Origin: Chthoniobacterales bacterium
GTDB taxonomy: Bacteria; Verrucomicrobiota; Verrucomicrobiae; Chthoniobacterales; UBA10450
DNA length: 5,956 bases
Assembly: GCA_003244125.1 (NCBI GenBank)
Contig: QHBL01000079.1
Coordinates: forward strand, 1-5,956
Direction: 5' to 3'
Of this stretch, positions 1-5,781 are shown piece by piece. Both the position numbers and the translations under genes were made by a program. The notes under the pieces were generated by a model that saw nothing but the letters and a program-made list of their open reading frames with translations, was not told where the DNA came from and ran no database searches. Position 1 is the stretch's first letter. Every line of letters begins with the position of its first letter.

Positions 1-856
1 GGTCGCTCAGCCTCCGCGTCATCGCTCCGATTTCGCCCTCCCCGATGACGCGCTCATCAACCTGCACCACGCCAGCCAGCTCGCCCATCGTCCCGGTGCA
101 GAACATCTCATCGGCGGCGTAGATGTCGTCGAGCCTCAGATCAGCTTCCCGGTGAGGGATTTTCTCCGCTGCGCAAATCTCCAGCACAGTCGCGCGGGTG
201 ATCCCCTCTGGACAGGCAACGACGCGGCTGGTCGCGACTTCGCCGCCGCGCACAATGAAAACGTGCGTGGCATTCGTCTCCGCGACAAAGCCGAGCGTGT
301 CGAGCATGAGGGCGTCATCTGCGCCGGCGTTGTTAGCTTCGATTTTCGCCAGGATGGAGTTGAGCAAATTCGCGTGGTGGATCCGCGGATCGAGTACTTC
401 GGGTGGCGGCCGGCGCATTTTGCTGGTGATGAATCTGAGGCCGCTCTTCGCGTAAACTGGCGCTTTGTATTCCGCCAGCACGATTAACGTCGGACCGCTT
501 TGGTTCAGTCGCGGATCCATCCCGGAAGTCACTTTCACTCCGCGCGTGAGTGTGAGCCGGATGTGCACCCCATCCTGCATCTCGTTAGCCGCGAGGGTGC
601 GGCGAAGTTCTTCGATGACCTTCTCCCGCGGCGGAATCTCGGCAAACGATAGCGCGCGGGCGGAACGCTCCAGCCGGTCGAGGTGCTCGTGTAGTTTGAA
701 AATTCGGCCGCGATAAAGCCGCAGCCCTTCCCAGACCGCATCGCCTCCCTGCACCGCGGAGTCGAACGGACTCACTCCCGCCTCATCGCGGTGAACGAGG
801 CGACCGTTGATGTTGACGAACAGGTTGCGGTTCTTCTCGTGAAACTGCTGGAGCAT
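1..856 (-). CDS. Class IV aminotransferase-like protein lacking the PLP lysine (C-terminus outside window)
   Basis: This is a fold type IV PLP aminotransferase homologue of the BCAT/D-amino acid aminotransferase family. 285 residues are visible, and the family length suggests only about 15-25 more lie beyond the left edge. Family landmarks in order are NGRLV (17-21), the block around SPFDS and GGDAVWEGLR (29-46), FKLHEHLDRLERSA (53-66, with the phosphate-binding Arg), a glutamate in GFVAET (189-194), GITRATVLEI (218-227) and TGTMGEL (254-260). The catalytic lysine normally sits in an IKSxNYL-type motif. Here that stretch reads DPRIHHANLL (156-165), so His160 replaces it, and the only nearby lysines are K146 and K171. 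Either the protein does not form the usual internal aldimine or it does another job. A TGA lies in frame four codons upstream of the ATG, which fixes the start. It is probably co-transcribed with the sulfotransferase-like gene 80 bp upstream. The substrate is unknown, so calling it ilvE would be unsafe. Confidence 0.9.
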   Translation of the reverse strand, partial: MLQQFHEKNRNLFVNINGRLVHRDEAGVSPFDSAVQGGDAVWEGLRLYRGRIFKLHEHLDRLERSARALSFAEIPPREKVIEELRRTLAANEMQDGVHIRLTLTRGVKVTSGMDPRLNQSGPTLIVLAEYKAPVYAKSGLRFITSKMRRPPPEVLDPRIHHANLLNSILAKIEANNAGADDALMLDTLGFVAETNATHVFIVRGGEVATSRVVACPEGITRATVLEICAAEKIPHREADLRLDDIYAADEMFCTGTMGELAGVVQVDERVIGEGEIGAMTRRLSD

Positions 857-867
857 TTTCCCAATAG

Positions 868-935
868 CTCAGACGAAGTCCCCGAAGGACACAAAGGAAT
901 CAAAACCGTAGGGACCTCTGTGGACTTCGTGTGAG
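868..935. repeat. Imperfect inverted repeat between sulfotransferase-like and aminotransferase genes
   Basis: The left arm (868-881, CTCAGACGAAGTCC) pairs with the right arm (922-935, GGACTTCGTGTGAG) at 13 of 14 positions. A second short pairing, 891-897 with 915-921, matches 6 of 7 after a nine-base bulge, so most of the gap between the two genes can fold. No T-run follows on either strand, which argues against a simple intrinsic terminator. It may be a REP-like dispersed element or an intercistronic RNA structure that tunes expression of the second gene. The base pairing is seen directly; the function is inference. Confidence 0.65.
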
Positions 936-936
936 T

Positions 937-1665
937 TCATTTTAGACGCACCGCATGCAGCTGCTCGTAGCACTCGCGGCAGTGCTGGTGCACTTCACGC
1001 AGATGTGCAGGCACCACGTGCTCTCTCGCGGCGTAAGCCTGGAAGCAGGTCGAGCGCTCTACTTCTGTATACCAATACTTCCCCCAGACGCCATCAGTGC
1101 TGCGCCTTCCTGCCGGCCAGGAAAGCATCGCGGGATCAAATGCGACGCCGATGGCATCGCACAGTAAACGCAACATCCGCTCCGGGTCGCGCAAGACATC
1201 GTCAGCATCCATCACCGGCGGCGTTCCGCCCAGCCTGCTCGCAGTTTTGAAAAGCTCGAGCTGCTGCGGAAAGCCGAGGTCAGCGAGAGTAGGGTTATTG
1301 TTCTTCTTAATGTAGGAAGCCATAACAGCGGCGGGATCGCGAATAAGAAAGCAGTTCGTCACTTCGCGCAGCCACTCGCGTGAGACTCCCGGCAGCAGAT
1401 GATGCGTCATCTGTTTTTGGTAAGCGATGTTCCGGCCGTGCGGGTCAGGGGTCGTTAGCTCTGTCACGACTTTGCGCCAGTCCGTTTCGCCCGTCGCGAT
1501 GACTTCGGCTGCGCCTGGATGTTCGATCCCGGTTTCATCGAGATAAAATGCGTAGAACGGTTCGTCGACGACGAGGGTATCGGCGCGATTACCCCATGCC
1601 CGCATCATCGCGGTGGAGATATTGCGCGGGCCGGACCACATCGCGATGCGCCGCTCACTACTCAT
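937..1665 (-). CDS. Sulfotransferase-like P-loop family protein
   Basis: This 242-residue protein has a sulfotransferase-type nucleotide fold and no signal peptide, so it is probably cytoplasmic. The N-terminal WSGPRNISTAMM (10-21) matches the 5'-phosphosulfate-binding loop, although it lacks the usual lysine. VVDEPFYA (32-39) follows the loop. FLIRDPAAVMASY (106-118) matches the 3'-phosphate-binding segment, with Arg109 and Ser117 as the expected contacts. Further conserved-looking pieces are GTPPVMDADDVLRDPE (147-162) and DGVWGKYWY (191-199). From memory, the same order of motifs forms the N-terminal half of plant BCAT-like fusion proteins. PAPS-dependent sulfonation is the family role, but the acceptor cannot be predicted and a non-sulfotransferase function is possible. 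The gene is upstream of, and co-directional with, the aminotransferase-like gene, and it is divergent from the OsmC gene. Confidence 0.85.
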   Translation of the reverse strand: MSSERRIAMWSGPRNISTAMMRAWGNRADTLVVDEPFYAFYLDETGIEHPGAAEVIATGETDWRKVVTELTTPDPHGRNIAYQKQMTHHLLPGVSREWLREVTNCFLIRDPAAVMASYIKKNNNPTLADLGFPQQLELFKTASRLGGTPPVMDADDVLRDPERMLRLLCDAIGVAFDPAMLSWPAGRRSTDGVWGKYWYTEVERSTCFQAYAAREHVVPAHLREVHQHCRECYEQLHAVRLK

Positions 1666-1686
1666 GCACGTTGCCTGCGACGGAGT

Positions 1687-1708
1687 TTGCAGTTATGCAA
1701 GACTGCAT
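1687..1708. promoter_or_regulatory. Candidate operator: three TGCA motifs at 8-bp spacing in divergent gap
   Basis: The 54-bp gap between the divergent sulfotransferase-like and OsmC genes holds TGCA at 1688, 1696 and 1704, exactly eight bases apart. They form overlapping palindromes: TTGCA-4-TGCAA (1687-1700) and TGCAGT-8-ACTGCA (1688-1707). Such a layout could bind a regulator of one or both genes. No convincing -35/-10 pair was found nearby, so the regulatory role is only inferred. Confidence 0.35.
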
Positions 1709-1719
1709 CATTAAAATCT

Positions 1720-2154
1720 ATGGCAACACGTAAAGCATCAGCAGTCTGGAATGGCACACTCAAGGAAGGCAGCGGGAGCATGAAGCTGGGCAGCGGCGCG
1801 TTTGAGGGAGCATATTCGTTTTCCTCGCGGTTCGAGAACGGCCCCGGCACCAACCCTGAGGAGCTTATCGGCGCGGCTGAGGCCGGCTGTTTTTCCATGG
1901 CGCTTTCCTCGAATTTATCCAAAGCTGGACACGCCGCGAAGCAGATCAATACGACGGCGACGGTGAATCTGGAGATGATCGGCGGCGGGCCGAAGATCAC
2001 CTCGATCGCCTTGGATTGCGAAGCGGAGGTGCCAGGCATCGATGAGCAGACGTTTCAAGAGCAGGCGGAGTTAACCAAAAAAAACTGCCCCGTTTCCGTC
2101 GCGCTCGCCGGTACCGAAATCAAACTAAGCGCGCGGCTGCTAGAGCTGCTGTAG
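1720..2154 (+). CDS. OsmC-family organic hydroperoxide reductase
   Basis: This 144-residue protein is a full-length OsmC/Ohr-family thiol peroxidase, which reduces organic hydroperoxides in the cytoplasm using two reactive cysteines. The peroxidatic cysteine is Cys57 in the EAGCFSMAL segment and the resolving cysteine is Cys123 in KKNCPVSVAL. Arg37 and Glu47/Glu48 sit where the family's active-site Arg and Glu are expected. The NPEELIGAAEAGCFSMAL stretch (45-62) and the N-terminal A-V-W-x-G-x-L strand point to the OsmC branch more than to Ohr. The frame stays open back to 1519, but the extra N-terminus would be antisense to the sulfotransferase-like gene and lies outside the family domain, so the ATG at 1720 is chosen. 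No clear Shine-Dalgarno sequence precedes it. The stop codon lies inside the left arm of a perfect hairpin. Confidence 0.93.
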   Translation: MATRKASAVWNGTLKEGSGSMKLGSGAFEGAYSFSSRFENGPGTNPEELIGAAEAGCFSMALSSNLSKAGHAAKQINTTATVNLEMIGGGPKITSIALDCEAEVPGIDEQTFQEQAELTKKNCPVSVALAGTEIKLSARLLELL

Positions 2155-2176
2155 GGCGTTTCTGTGAAACGCCCTA
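2152..2176. terminator. Perfect 11-bp hairpin at the end of the OsmC gene
   Basis: TAGGGCGTTTC (2152-2162) and GAAACGCCCTA (2166-2176) pair perfectly around a TGT loop. The left arm includes the TAG stop of the OsmC gene. The stem is strong enough to end transcription or protect the 3' end. The bases that follow (AGAATGTTGTT) are not a proper U-tract, so classical Rho-independent termination is uncertain. It could equally be one copy of a dispersed palindromic repeat. Confidence 0.55.
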
Positions 2177-2195
2177 AGAATGTTGTTAACCGCAT

Positions 2196-2216
2196 TGGCG
2201 TCTGGCACAGACGCCA
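2196..2216. terminator. Perfect 9-bp hairpin between convergent genes
   Basis: TGGCGTCTG (2196-2204) and CAGACGCCA (2208-2216) pair perfectly around a GCA loop. It lies 12 bp before the end of the convergent minus-strand gene and 19 bp after the first hairpin. The two stems share a GGCGTNT core, which suggests related elements. It lacks a T-run on either strand. A role as a transcription barrier between the convergent genes is likely but not proven. Confidence 0.5.
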
Positions 2217-2228
2217 TACAGTCGCGGC

Positions 2229-2831
2229 TTACAACTTCGCGTAAACGCCGATGAGCGGTCGCCGCGAAGGGGTGGCTGAGCGAAAATCGCTCACGAAGCC
2301 GTTCCTGGTGCGAAACTCCACATGCCCGGCCGTTCGGCTCGGGCCATAGACGAGCACCGATCCCACCGGCGCGGTAAAAGGATCGCGCACCGCCAGTTTC
2401 TTGAATCCGTAATTCGTCACCAGCTCCTGCGCCGCATCCCGCGCGTATTCGGTTTTGGGCCGCGAGTCGATCACGCCGGACGCGAGCAGCGCATCCTTGA
2501 CGTAATGCCAGCAGAGCGAACGCGAATGGGCGTGCGCCCGTTCCTCCGCGATGCTGGCCGCGCGCAGCAGCTTGGGATCGATCTGCCGATCGACTGTGGC
2601 AAACGGCCGCACGATTTGCCGCGGATAATATTCGGTAATAATCGGCACTGACTCGCGCTTGCCGTCCGGCGTTTTCAAAACGTAGCGTGGCACAGTGCTC
2701 GTCTGCGTTTTCGCCTGAACGCCATCGCCGAGCTGTAATTTCGGAGGCGCCAGCATCTGCCCATGCGCGGCCGCGCTGGCGAGAATTGATGCCGACACAG
2801 TCACGCCGGCGAGCAGGAAAAGGCGTCTCAC
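2229..2831 (-). CDS. Secreted protein with NlpC/P60- or CHAP-like C-terminal Cys/His pattern
   Basis: This 200-residue protein was not matched to a named family. Residues 1-24 form a Sec signal peptide: Arg-Arg, then a hydrophobic run, then a likely cleavage near AAAHG. Residues 25-90 are a Pro/Lys-rich region without a recognisable domain. The C-terminal half resembles papain-like peptidoglycan hydrolases. Cys107 lies in CWHYVKDALL, APVGSVLVYG (154-163) resembles the 'aP.GD..vw' strand, His170 lies in GHVEFRT, and Asp182 follows in GFVSDF. A cell-wall amidase or endopeptidase role is inferred from this pattern alone. The start is GTG (2829-2831), with a TAA in frame seven codons upstream and no in-frame ATG between them, and the signal peptide begins directly after it. 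The 219-bp gap to the upstream aldo/keto reductase suggests its own promoter. Confidence 0.8.
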   Translation of the reverse strand: MRRLFLLAGVTVSASILASAAAHGQMLAPPKLQLGDGVQAKTQTSTVPRYVLKTPDGKRESVPIITEYYPRQIVRPFATVDRQIDPKLLRAASIAEERAHAHSRSLCWHYVKDALLASGVIDSRPKTEYARDAAQELVTNYGFKKLAVRDPFTAPVGSVLVYGPSRTAGHVEFRTRNGFVSDFRSATPSRRPLIGVYAKL

Positions 2832-2977
2832 GCGGCGGATGTTTGGCGGTTATTCACAAGTCGCGCAAGTCATTTCTTGCAAATTTTTTGCGGCAAGTGC
2901 CTCAGCCAGAAAATTCTTCCCCGTCGCCGGCATTGTTACAGAGCCGCGCCATGACGCAGATTTCGAGGGCAAATCGG

Positions 2978-2993
2978 GCGCAACTATTTGCGC
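2978..2993. repeat. Small perfect inverted repeat in the gap between minus-strand genes
   Basis: GCGCAA (2978-2983) and TTGCGC (2988-2993) pair perfectly around CTAT. The 219-bp gap (2832-3050) also has three short GCAAG/CTTGC elements at 2865, 2876 and 2893, close to the start of the secreted protein. No clear promoter hexamers, no T-run after the stem and no convincing small ORF were found in the gap. A binding site or a weak RNA hairpin is possible. Confidence 0.35.
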
Positions 2994-3050
2994 GAACTCC
3001 GGCCAAGCAGCGGTAGTGGTCGTAGCCCGAAAGCCTGGCGTTGTCGCTGT

Positions 3051-3974
3051 TTACAACTTCCCCACGTAATCGACCATCCGCGCGCGCATCTTCGCATCCG
3101 GCAACCGTCCGCTGCCGGCGCGAAGGTTGTCTTCCAGATGAACAACATTGCCCGTCGCCGGAATCGCGCAGGTCACAGCCGGATGCGCGATAATCCACTT
3201 CAGAAAAAACTGCGCCCACGATGTGCAATCGATGTCCCCGGCAAAATCCGGCAGCGCTTTCCCGCGCACACGCCCGAAGAGATCACCCGCGCCGAGCGGC
3301 CGATTTGCGATCACCGCCACGCCGCGCTCCTGCGCCATGGGCAATACCCGCTGCTCAGCCTCCCGTTCCATCAGTGAATAGTTGATCTGGAGAAAATCGA
3401 CTTTCTCGCGCGCGAGCACCCGCTCCACCTCAGGCAGTGCGCTCGCGGCGTAATGCGTCACGCCGATGTAACGGAAACGGCCCTGCCCTTTCCATTCCCG
3501 CATCGTGGCAAGCTGCGTCTCGACATCGACTAGATTGTGCACCTGCATCAAATCGATCGTTTTCATTCTTAGCCGCGCGAACGAGCGTTCCATGGAATCA
3601 ATGCCCGCTTGCTTTCCGCGCGTCCAGACCTTCGTCGCGAGAAAAAGGGAATCGCGCAGCTTGAGCTTCGTCACGAGCTCGCCGATCACCTGCTCGGCGC
3701 GTCCGTACATCGGAGAAGAATCAATCAAACTCCCGCCCAGTTTTGAGAAATTGGCAAGGACCGGTTCAAGCGATTGTGCGTTCGCGGCATCGACATCGAA
3801 AACCTGCCACGTGCCGAGGCCGATGGCAGGCAGCTTTTCGCCAGATGCCGGAATCGCGCGGGTGAGCATTCCCGATGACTCCTCTGCCGCCGGCAGTCGC
3901 TCAATCTTAAATGGAAGAAACATAGCGGCCGTCGCTGCACTCAACAGTCGCGCCGCTCTGCGTCGCGTGATCAT
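3051..3974 (-). CDS. Aldo/keto reductase with twin-arginine signal
   Basis: This 307-residue protein is an aldo/keto reductase, a TIM-barrel family of NAD(P)H-dependent carbonyl/alcohol oxidoreductases. The full catalytic tetrad is present: Asp85 (SLIDSSP), Tyr90 (PMYGRAE), Lys115 (LATKVW) and His146 (MQVHNL). GLGTWQ (52-57) marks the first barrel strand, and the C-terminal IPATGNVVHLEDNL (about 272-285) matches the region that holds the cofactor phosphate and adenine. The first 30 residues (ITRRRAARLL, then a hydrophobic Ala-rich stretch) look like a Tat signal, which suits export of a prefolded, cofactor-loaded enzyme. AGGTGG lies just upstream of the ATG as a close-spaced ribosome binding site. 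The gene follows the DUF2059 gene by 52 bp on the same strand, a probable operon. The substrate is unknown. Confidence 0.93.
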   Translation of the reverse strand: MITRRRAARLLSAATAAMFLPFKIERLPAAEESSGMLTRAIPASGEKLPAIGLGTWQVFDVDAANAQSLEPVLANFSKLGGSLIDSSPMYGRAEQVIGELVTKLKLRDSLFLATKVWTRGKQAGIDSMERSFARLRMKTIDLMQVHNLVDVETQLATMREWKGQGRFRYIGVTHYAASALPEVERVLAREKVDFLQINYSLMEREAEQRVLPMAQERGVAVIANRPLGAGDLFGRVRGKALPDFAGDIDCTSWAQFFLKWIIAHPAVTCAIPATGNVVHLEDNLRAGSGRLPDAKMRARMVDYVGKL

Positions 3975-4026
3975 TGCCCACCTGCCGGTACTGTCGTTGC
4001 AAAAAAACGCCGGCCGAAATGCTCGA

Positions 4027-4542
4027 TCAACTTCCGCCCTTGGCCTTCTCGCTCTGAATCTTTGCCGCGACCTCCTGTTGCGTGTGTTGAATCCGCTGCA
4101 TGATTGGCTGCATCAATTGCTGCATCTCCGACATCGTGTTTTGCATCACCACTGGCATCTTCGTCAGCAGCGTCTGTCCAGCGGGCGTTTTGTACATCGC
4201 AATCAGGTTGTCCACTTCCGATTGGGAGAAGGACTTCTGATAAACGCGCACGTACATCGGCTCCAGCTTGTTCCAGTCGAGAACTTCCTTCATCATCAAG
4301 ATCAGTTCAGCGTGACTTTTGTCGATCTGCTTTTGCACCTCCGGCGTAATCGGCTGTCCTTGCGTCGCCTGCTGCATTGCCTGTTTCATAAAGCCATCTA
4401 GTTGCGTCATGGTGGCGTCGAGGAGGCTATGGACGCGCGTGACCTCGAGCAGTTGTTTGACCGAGGCTTCGCTCGGTTGGGTTTCGGCGGCAGACGCGAC
4501 CAGTGTGCCAAGGAAGAGGAGAAAACAGATTCGCTTTATCAT
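4027..4542 (-). CDS. Secreted DUF2059-family protein
   Basis: Read from the ATG at 4540-4542 this is a 171-residue protein with a Sec signal peptide (MIKR, hydrophobic core, cleavage near VASAAE at about residues 15-20). The mature part is helical and ends in the DUF2059 signature: LEPMYVRVYQKSFSQSEVDNL followed by MYKTPAGQ (about 93-123). The family's function is not established. The Gln/Met-rich C-terminal helix (129-160) has Met at 3-4 residue spacing. The frame extends upstream to 4584 and has an ATG at 4549-4551, but those starts put charged or polar residues before the signal peptide. TAGGA lies eight bases before the chosen ATG and fits a ribosome binding site. It is probably the first gene of a unit with the aldo/keto reductase, and is divergent from the SDR gene. 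Confidence 0.87.
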   Translation of the reverse strand: MIKRICFLLFLGTLVASAAETQPSEASVKQLLEVTRVHSLLDATMTQLDGFMKQAMQQATQGQPITPEVQKQIDKSHAELILMMKEVLDWNKLEPMYVRVYQKSFSQSEVDNLIAMYKTPAGQTLLTKMPVVMQNTMSEMQQLMQPIMQRIQHTQQEVAAKIQSEKAKGGS

Positions 4543-4633
4543 GAAATGCATCCTACCGATTGCCTTTGCTCCGGCCAAGCTCATTTGCGGCTAGTTCGCG
4601 GGTGTTTGGTTCCGGGATTAGAACTCTCACCAC

Positions 4634-5767
4634 ATGCTCACGACCCGTCGTCATTTCATCAAAGTTTCCGCGGCCAGCGCGTTCGCGTGGAGCGCACGCT
4701 CGACGCGGCTTTTTGCCGACGACAAAGTCAAACCGATGCGCCTCCTCATTCTCGGCGGCACCGGATTCACCGGCCCGCATCAGGTAAAGTATGCGGTCAG
4801 CCGCGGCCACAAAGTCACGGTATTCAATCGCGGCAAAACCCACCCGGGTGAGTTGCCCGATGGCGTGGAGCAGCTCGTCGGCGATCGCAACGGCGAACTC
4901 GACGCACTCAAGAACCGGCAGTGGGACGTGTGCATCGACAATCCCACGACGCTGCCAGCATGGGTGCGCGGCGCCGGCCAGATTCTGAAGGGCAACGTCG
5001 AGCGCTATATCTTCATCTCCACCATTTCCGTTTACGCGGACGCGAGCAAGCCTATTGACGAAGACTCGGCACTGGCGAAATACGACGGCGCTGACCCGAT
5101 GAAGGAAACGATGGACGCAGTGCGCGCCTCCGGGTTCAAACTCTACGGGCCACTCAAGACACTCTCGGAAAAGGAGGCGGAGAAATGGTTCCCAGGCAAG
5201 GCGCTCATCATTCGGCCAGGTCTGATCGTCGGCCCTGGCGATGAGACGGATCGTTTCACCTACTGGCCGGTGCGGATCGATCGCGGCGGGGAAGTGATGG
5301 CACCCGGGCAACCGAGTGATCCCGTTCAGTTCATCGACGCCCGAGATCTCGCCGAATGGACCATTCGCATGGCGGAGAATCGCGAGACTGGAATTTTCAA
5401 CGCCACCGGGCCGGCGCAGCAGCTTGGCGTGGGCGAAATGCTTGGCGGCATTAAGAGCGCTCTGAATGCGAAGGCGAACTTTACCTGGGTCGACGCCGGC
5501 TTCCTCGAGAAGAACAATGTTCAACCCTGGACCGAGATGACGGTGTGGGTGCCTCCGAAAAGTGAAGAAGGCGGCCTCTCGCAGACGAGCATCAAACGCG
5601 CGCTGGCGCAGGGATTGACCTTTCGCCCCCTGCCTGAGACTGCGCGCGGCACGCTGGCCTGGTTCAAATCGCGACCAGCGGAACGGCAGGCCAAATTACA
5701 CGCCGGCTTGCCGGCTGAACGCGAAAAGGAAGTGCTGGCCGCCTGGCGCTCATCGCAGAAGAGTTGA
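4634..5767 (+). CDS. Tat-signal NAD-dependent epimerase/dehydratase-like (extended SDR) protein
   Basis: This 377-residue protein has an N-terminal Tat signal (TTRRHFIK at 3-10, then an Ala-rich hydrophobic run to about residue 28) followed by an extended short-chain dehydrogenase fold. GGTGFTG (41-47) is the Rossmann dinucleotide motif and VFNRG (63-67) ends the second strand. FISTISVY (127-134) supplies the catalytic-site Ser. Tyr171 and Lys175 (YGPLK) form the YxxxK pair. IRPGLIVGPGDETDR (about 195-210) and PVQFIDARDLAEW follow the extended-SDR pattern. The substrate is unknown, probably a sugar or other small carbonyl. An internal Met35 could give a cytoplasmic form but has no evident ribosome binding site. 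The full-length start agrees with the strong Tat motif. A membrane-anchored dehydrogenase gene starts 14 bp downstream, so the two are probably one operon. Confidence 0.92.
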   Translation: MLTTRRHFIKVSAASAFAWSARSTRLFADDKVKPMRLLILGGTGFTGPHQVKYAVSRGHKVTVFNRGKTHPGELPDGVEQLVGDRNGELDALKNRQWDVCIDNPTTLPAWVRGAGQILKGNVERYIFISTISVYADASKPIDEDSALAKYDGADPMKETMDAVRASGFKLYGPLKTLSEKEAEKWFPGKALIIRPGLIVGPGDETDRFTYWPVRIDRGGEVMAPGQPSDPVQFIDARDLAEWTIRMAENRETGIFNATGPAQQLGVGEMLGGIKSALNAKANFTWVDAGFLEKNNVQPWTEMTVWVPPKSEEGGLSQTSIKRALAQGLTFRPLPETARGTLAWFKSRPAERQAKLHAGLPAEREKEVLAAWRSSQKS

Positions 5768-5781
5768 CCGGAAGACCCACC

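Noticed and set aside
152..487. 111-codon plus-strand open frame
   Set aside because: It is antisense to the aminotransferase-like gene, which has family motifs throughout its length.
1670..1698. TTGCCT - 17 bp - TATGCA as a promoter for the OsmC gene
   Set aside because: The hexamers match the sigma-70 consensus at only 4 of 6 and 3 of 6 positions, which is expected by chance, and the -10 element coincides with the TGCA palindromes.
1519..1719. N-terminal extension of the OsmC frame
   Set aside because: The extra 67 residues are antisense to the sulfotransferase-like gene and lie outside the OsmC domain. The ATG at 1720 gives the usual family length.
1662..2039. 125-codon minus-strand open frame opposite the OsmC gene
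   Set aside because: It is the antisense shadow of a clear OsmC gene, with no domain and no plausible start signal.
2902..3228. 108-codon minus-strand open frame crossing the 219-bp gap
   Set aside because: It overlaps the 3' end of the aldo/keto reductase in another frame. It is Cys/Arg/Gly-rich with no motif, so no small gene is called in the gap.
3505..4401. 298-codon open frame on the plus strand
   Set aside because: It is antisense to both the aldo/keto reductase and the DUF2059 gene, spans their gap, and has low-complexity Ser/Arg/Leu/His-rich content without motifs.
4553..5524. 323-codon open frame on the minus strand
   Set aside because: It lies almost wholly antisense to the SDR gene, whose Rossmann, YxxxK and Tat motifs are clear. 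The translated product has no recognisable domain and reflects GC-rich codon bias in the opposite strand.
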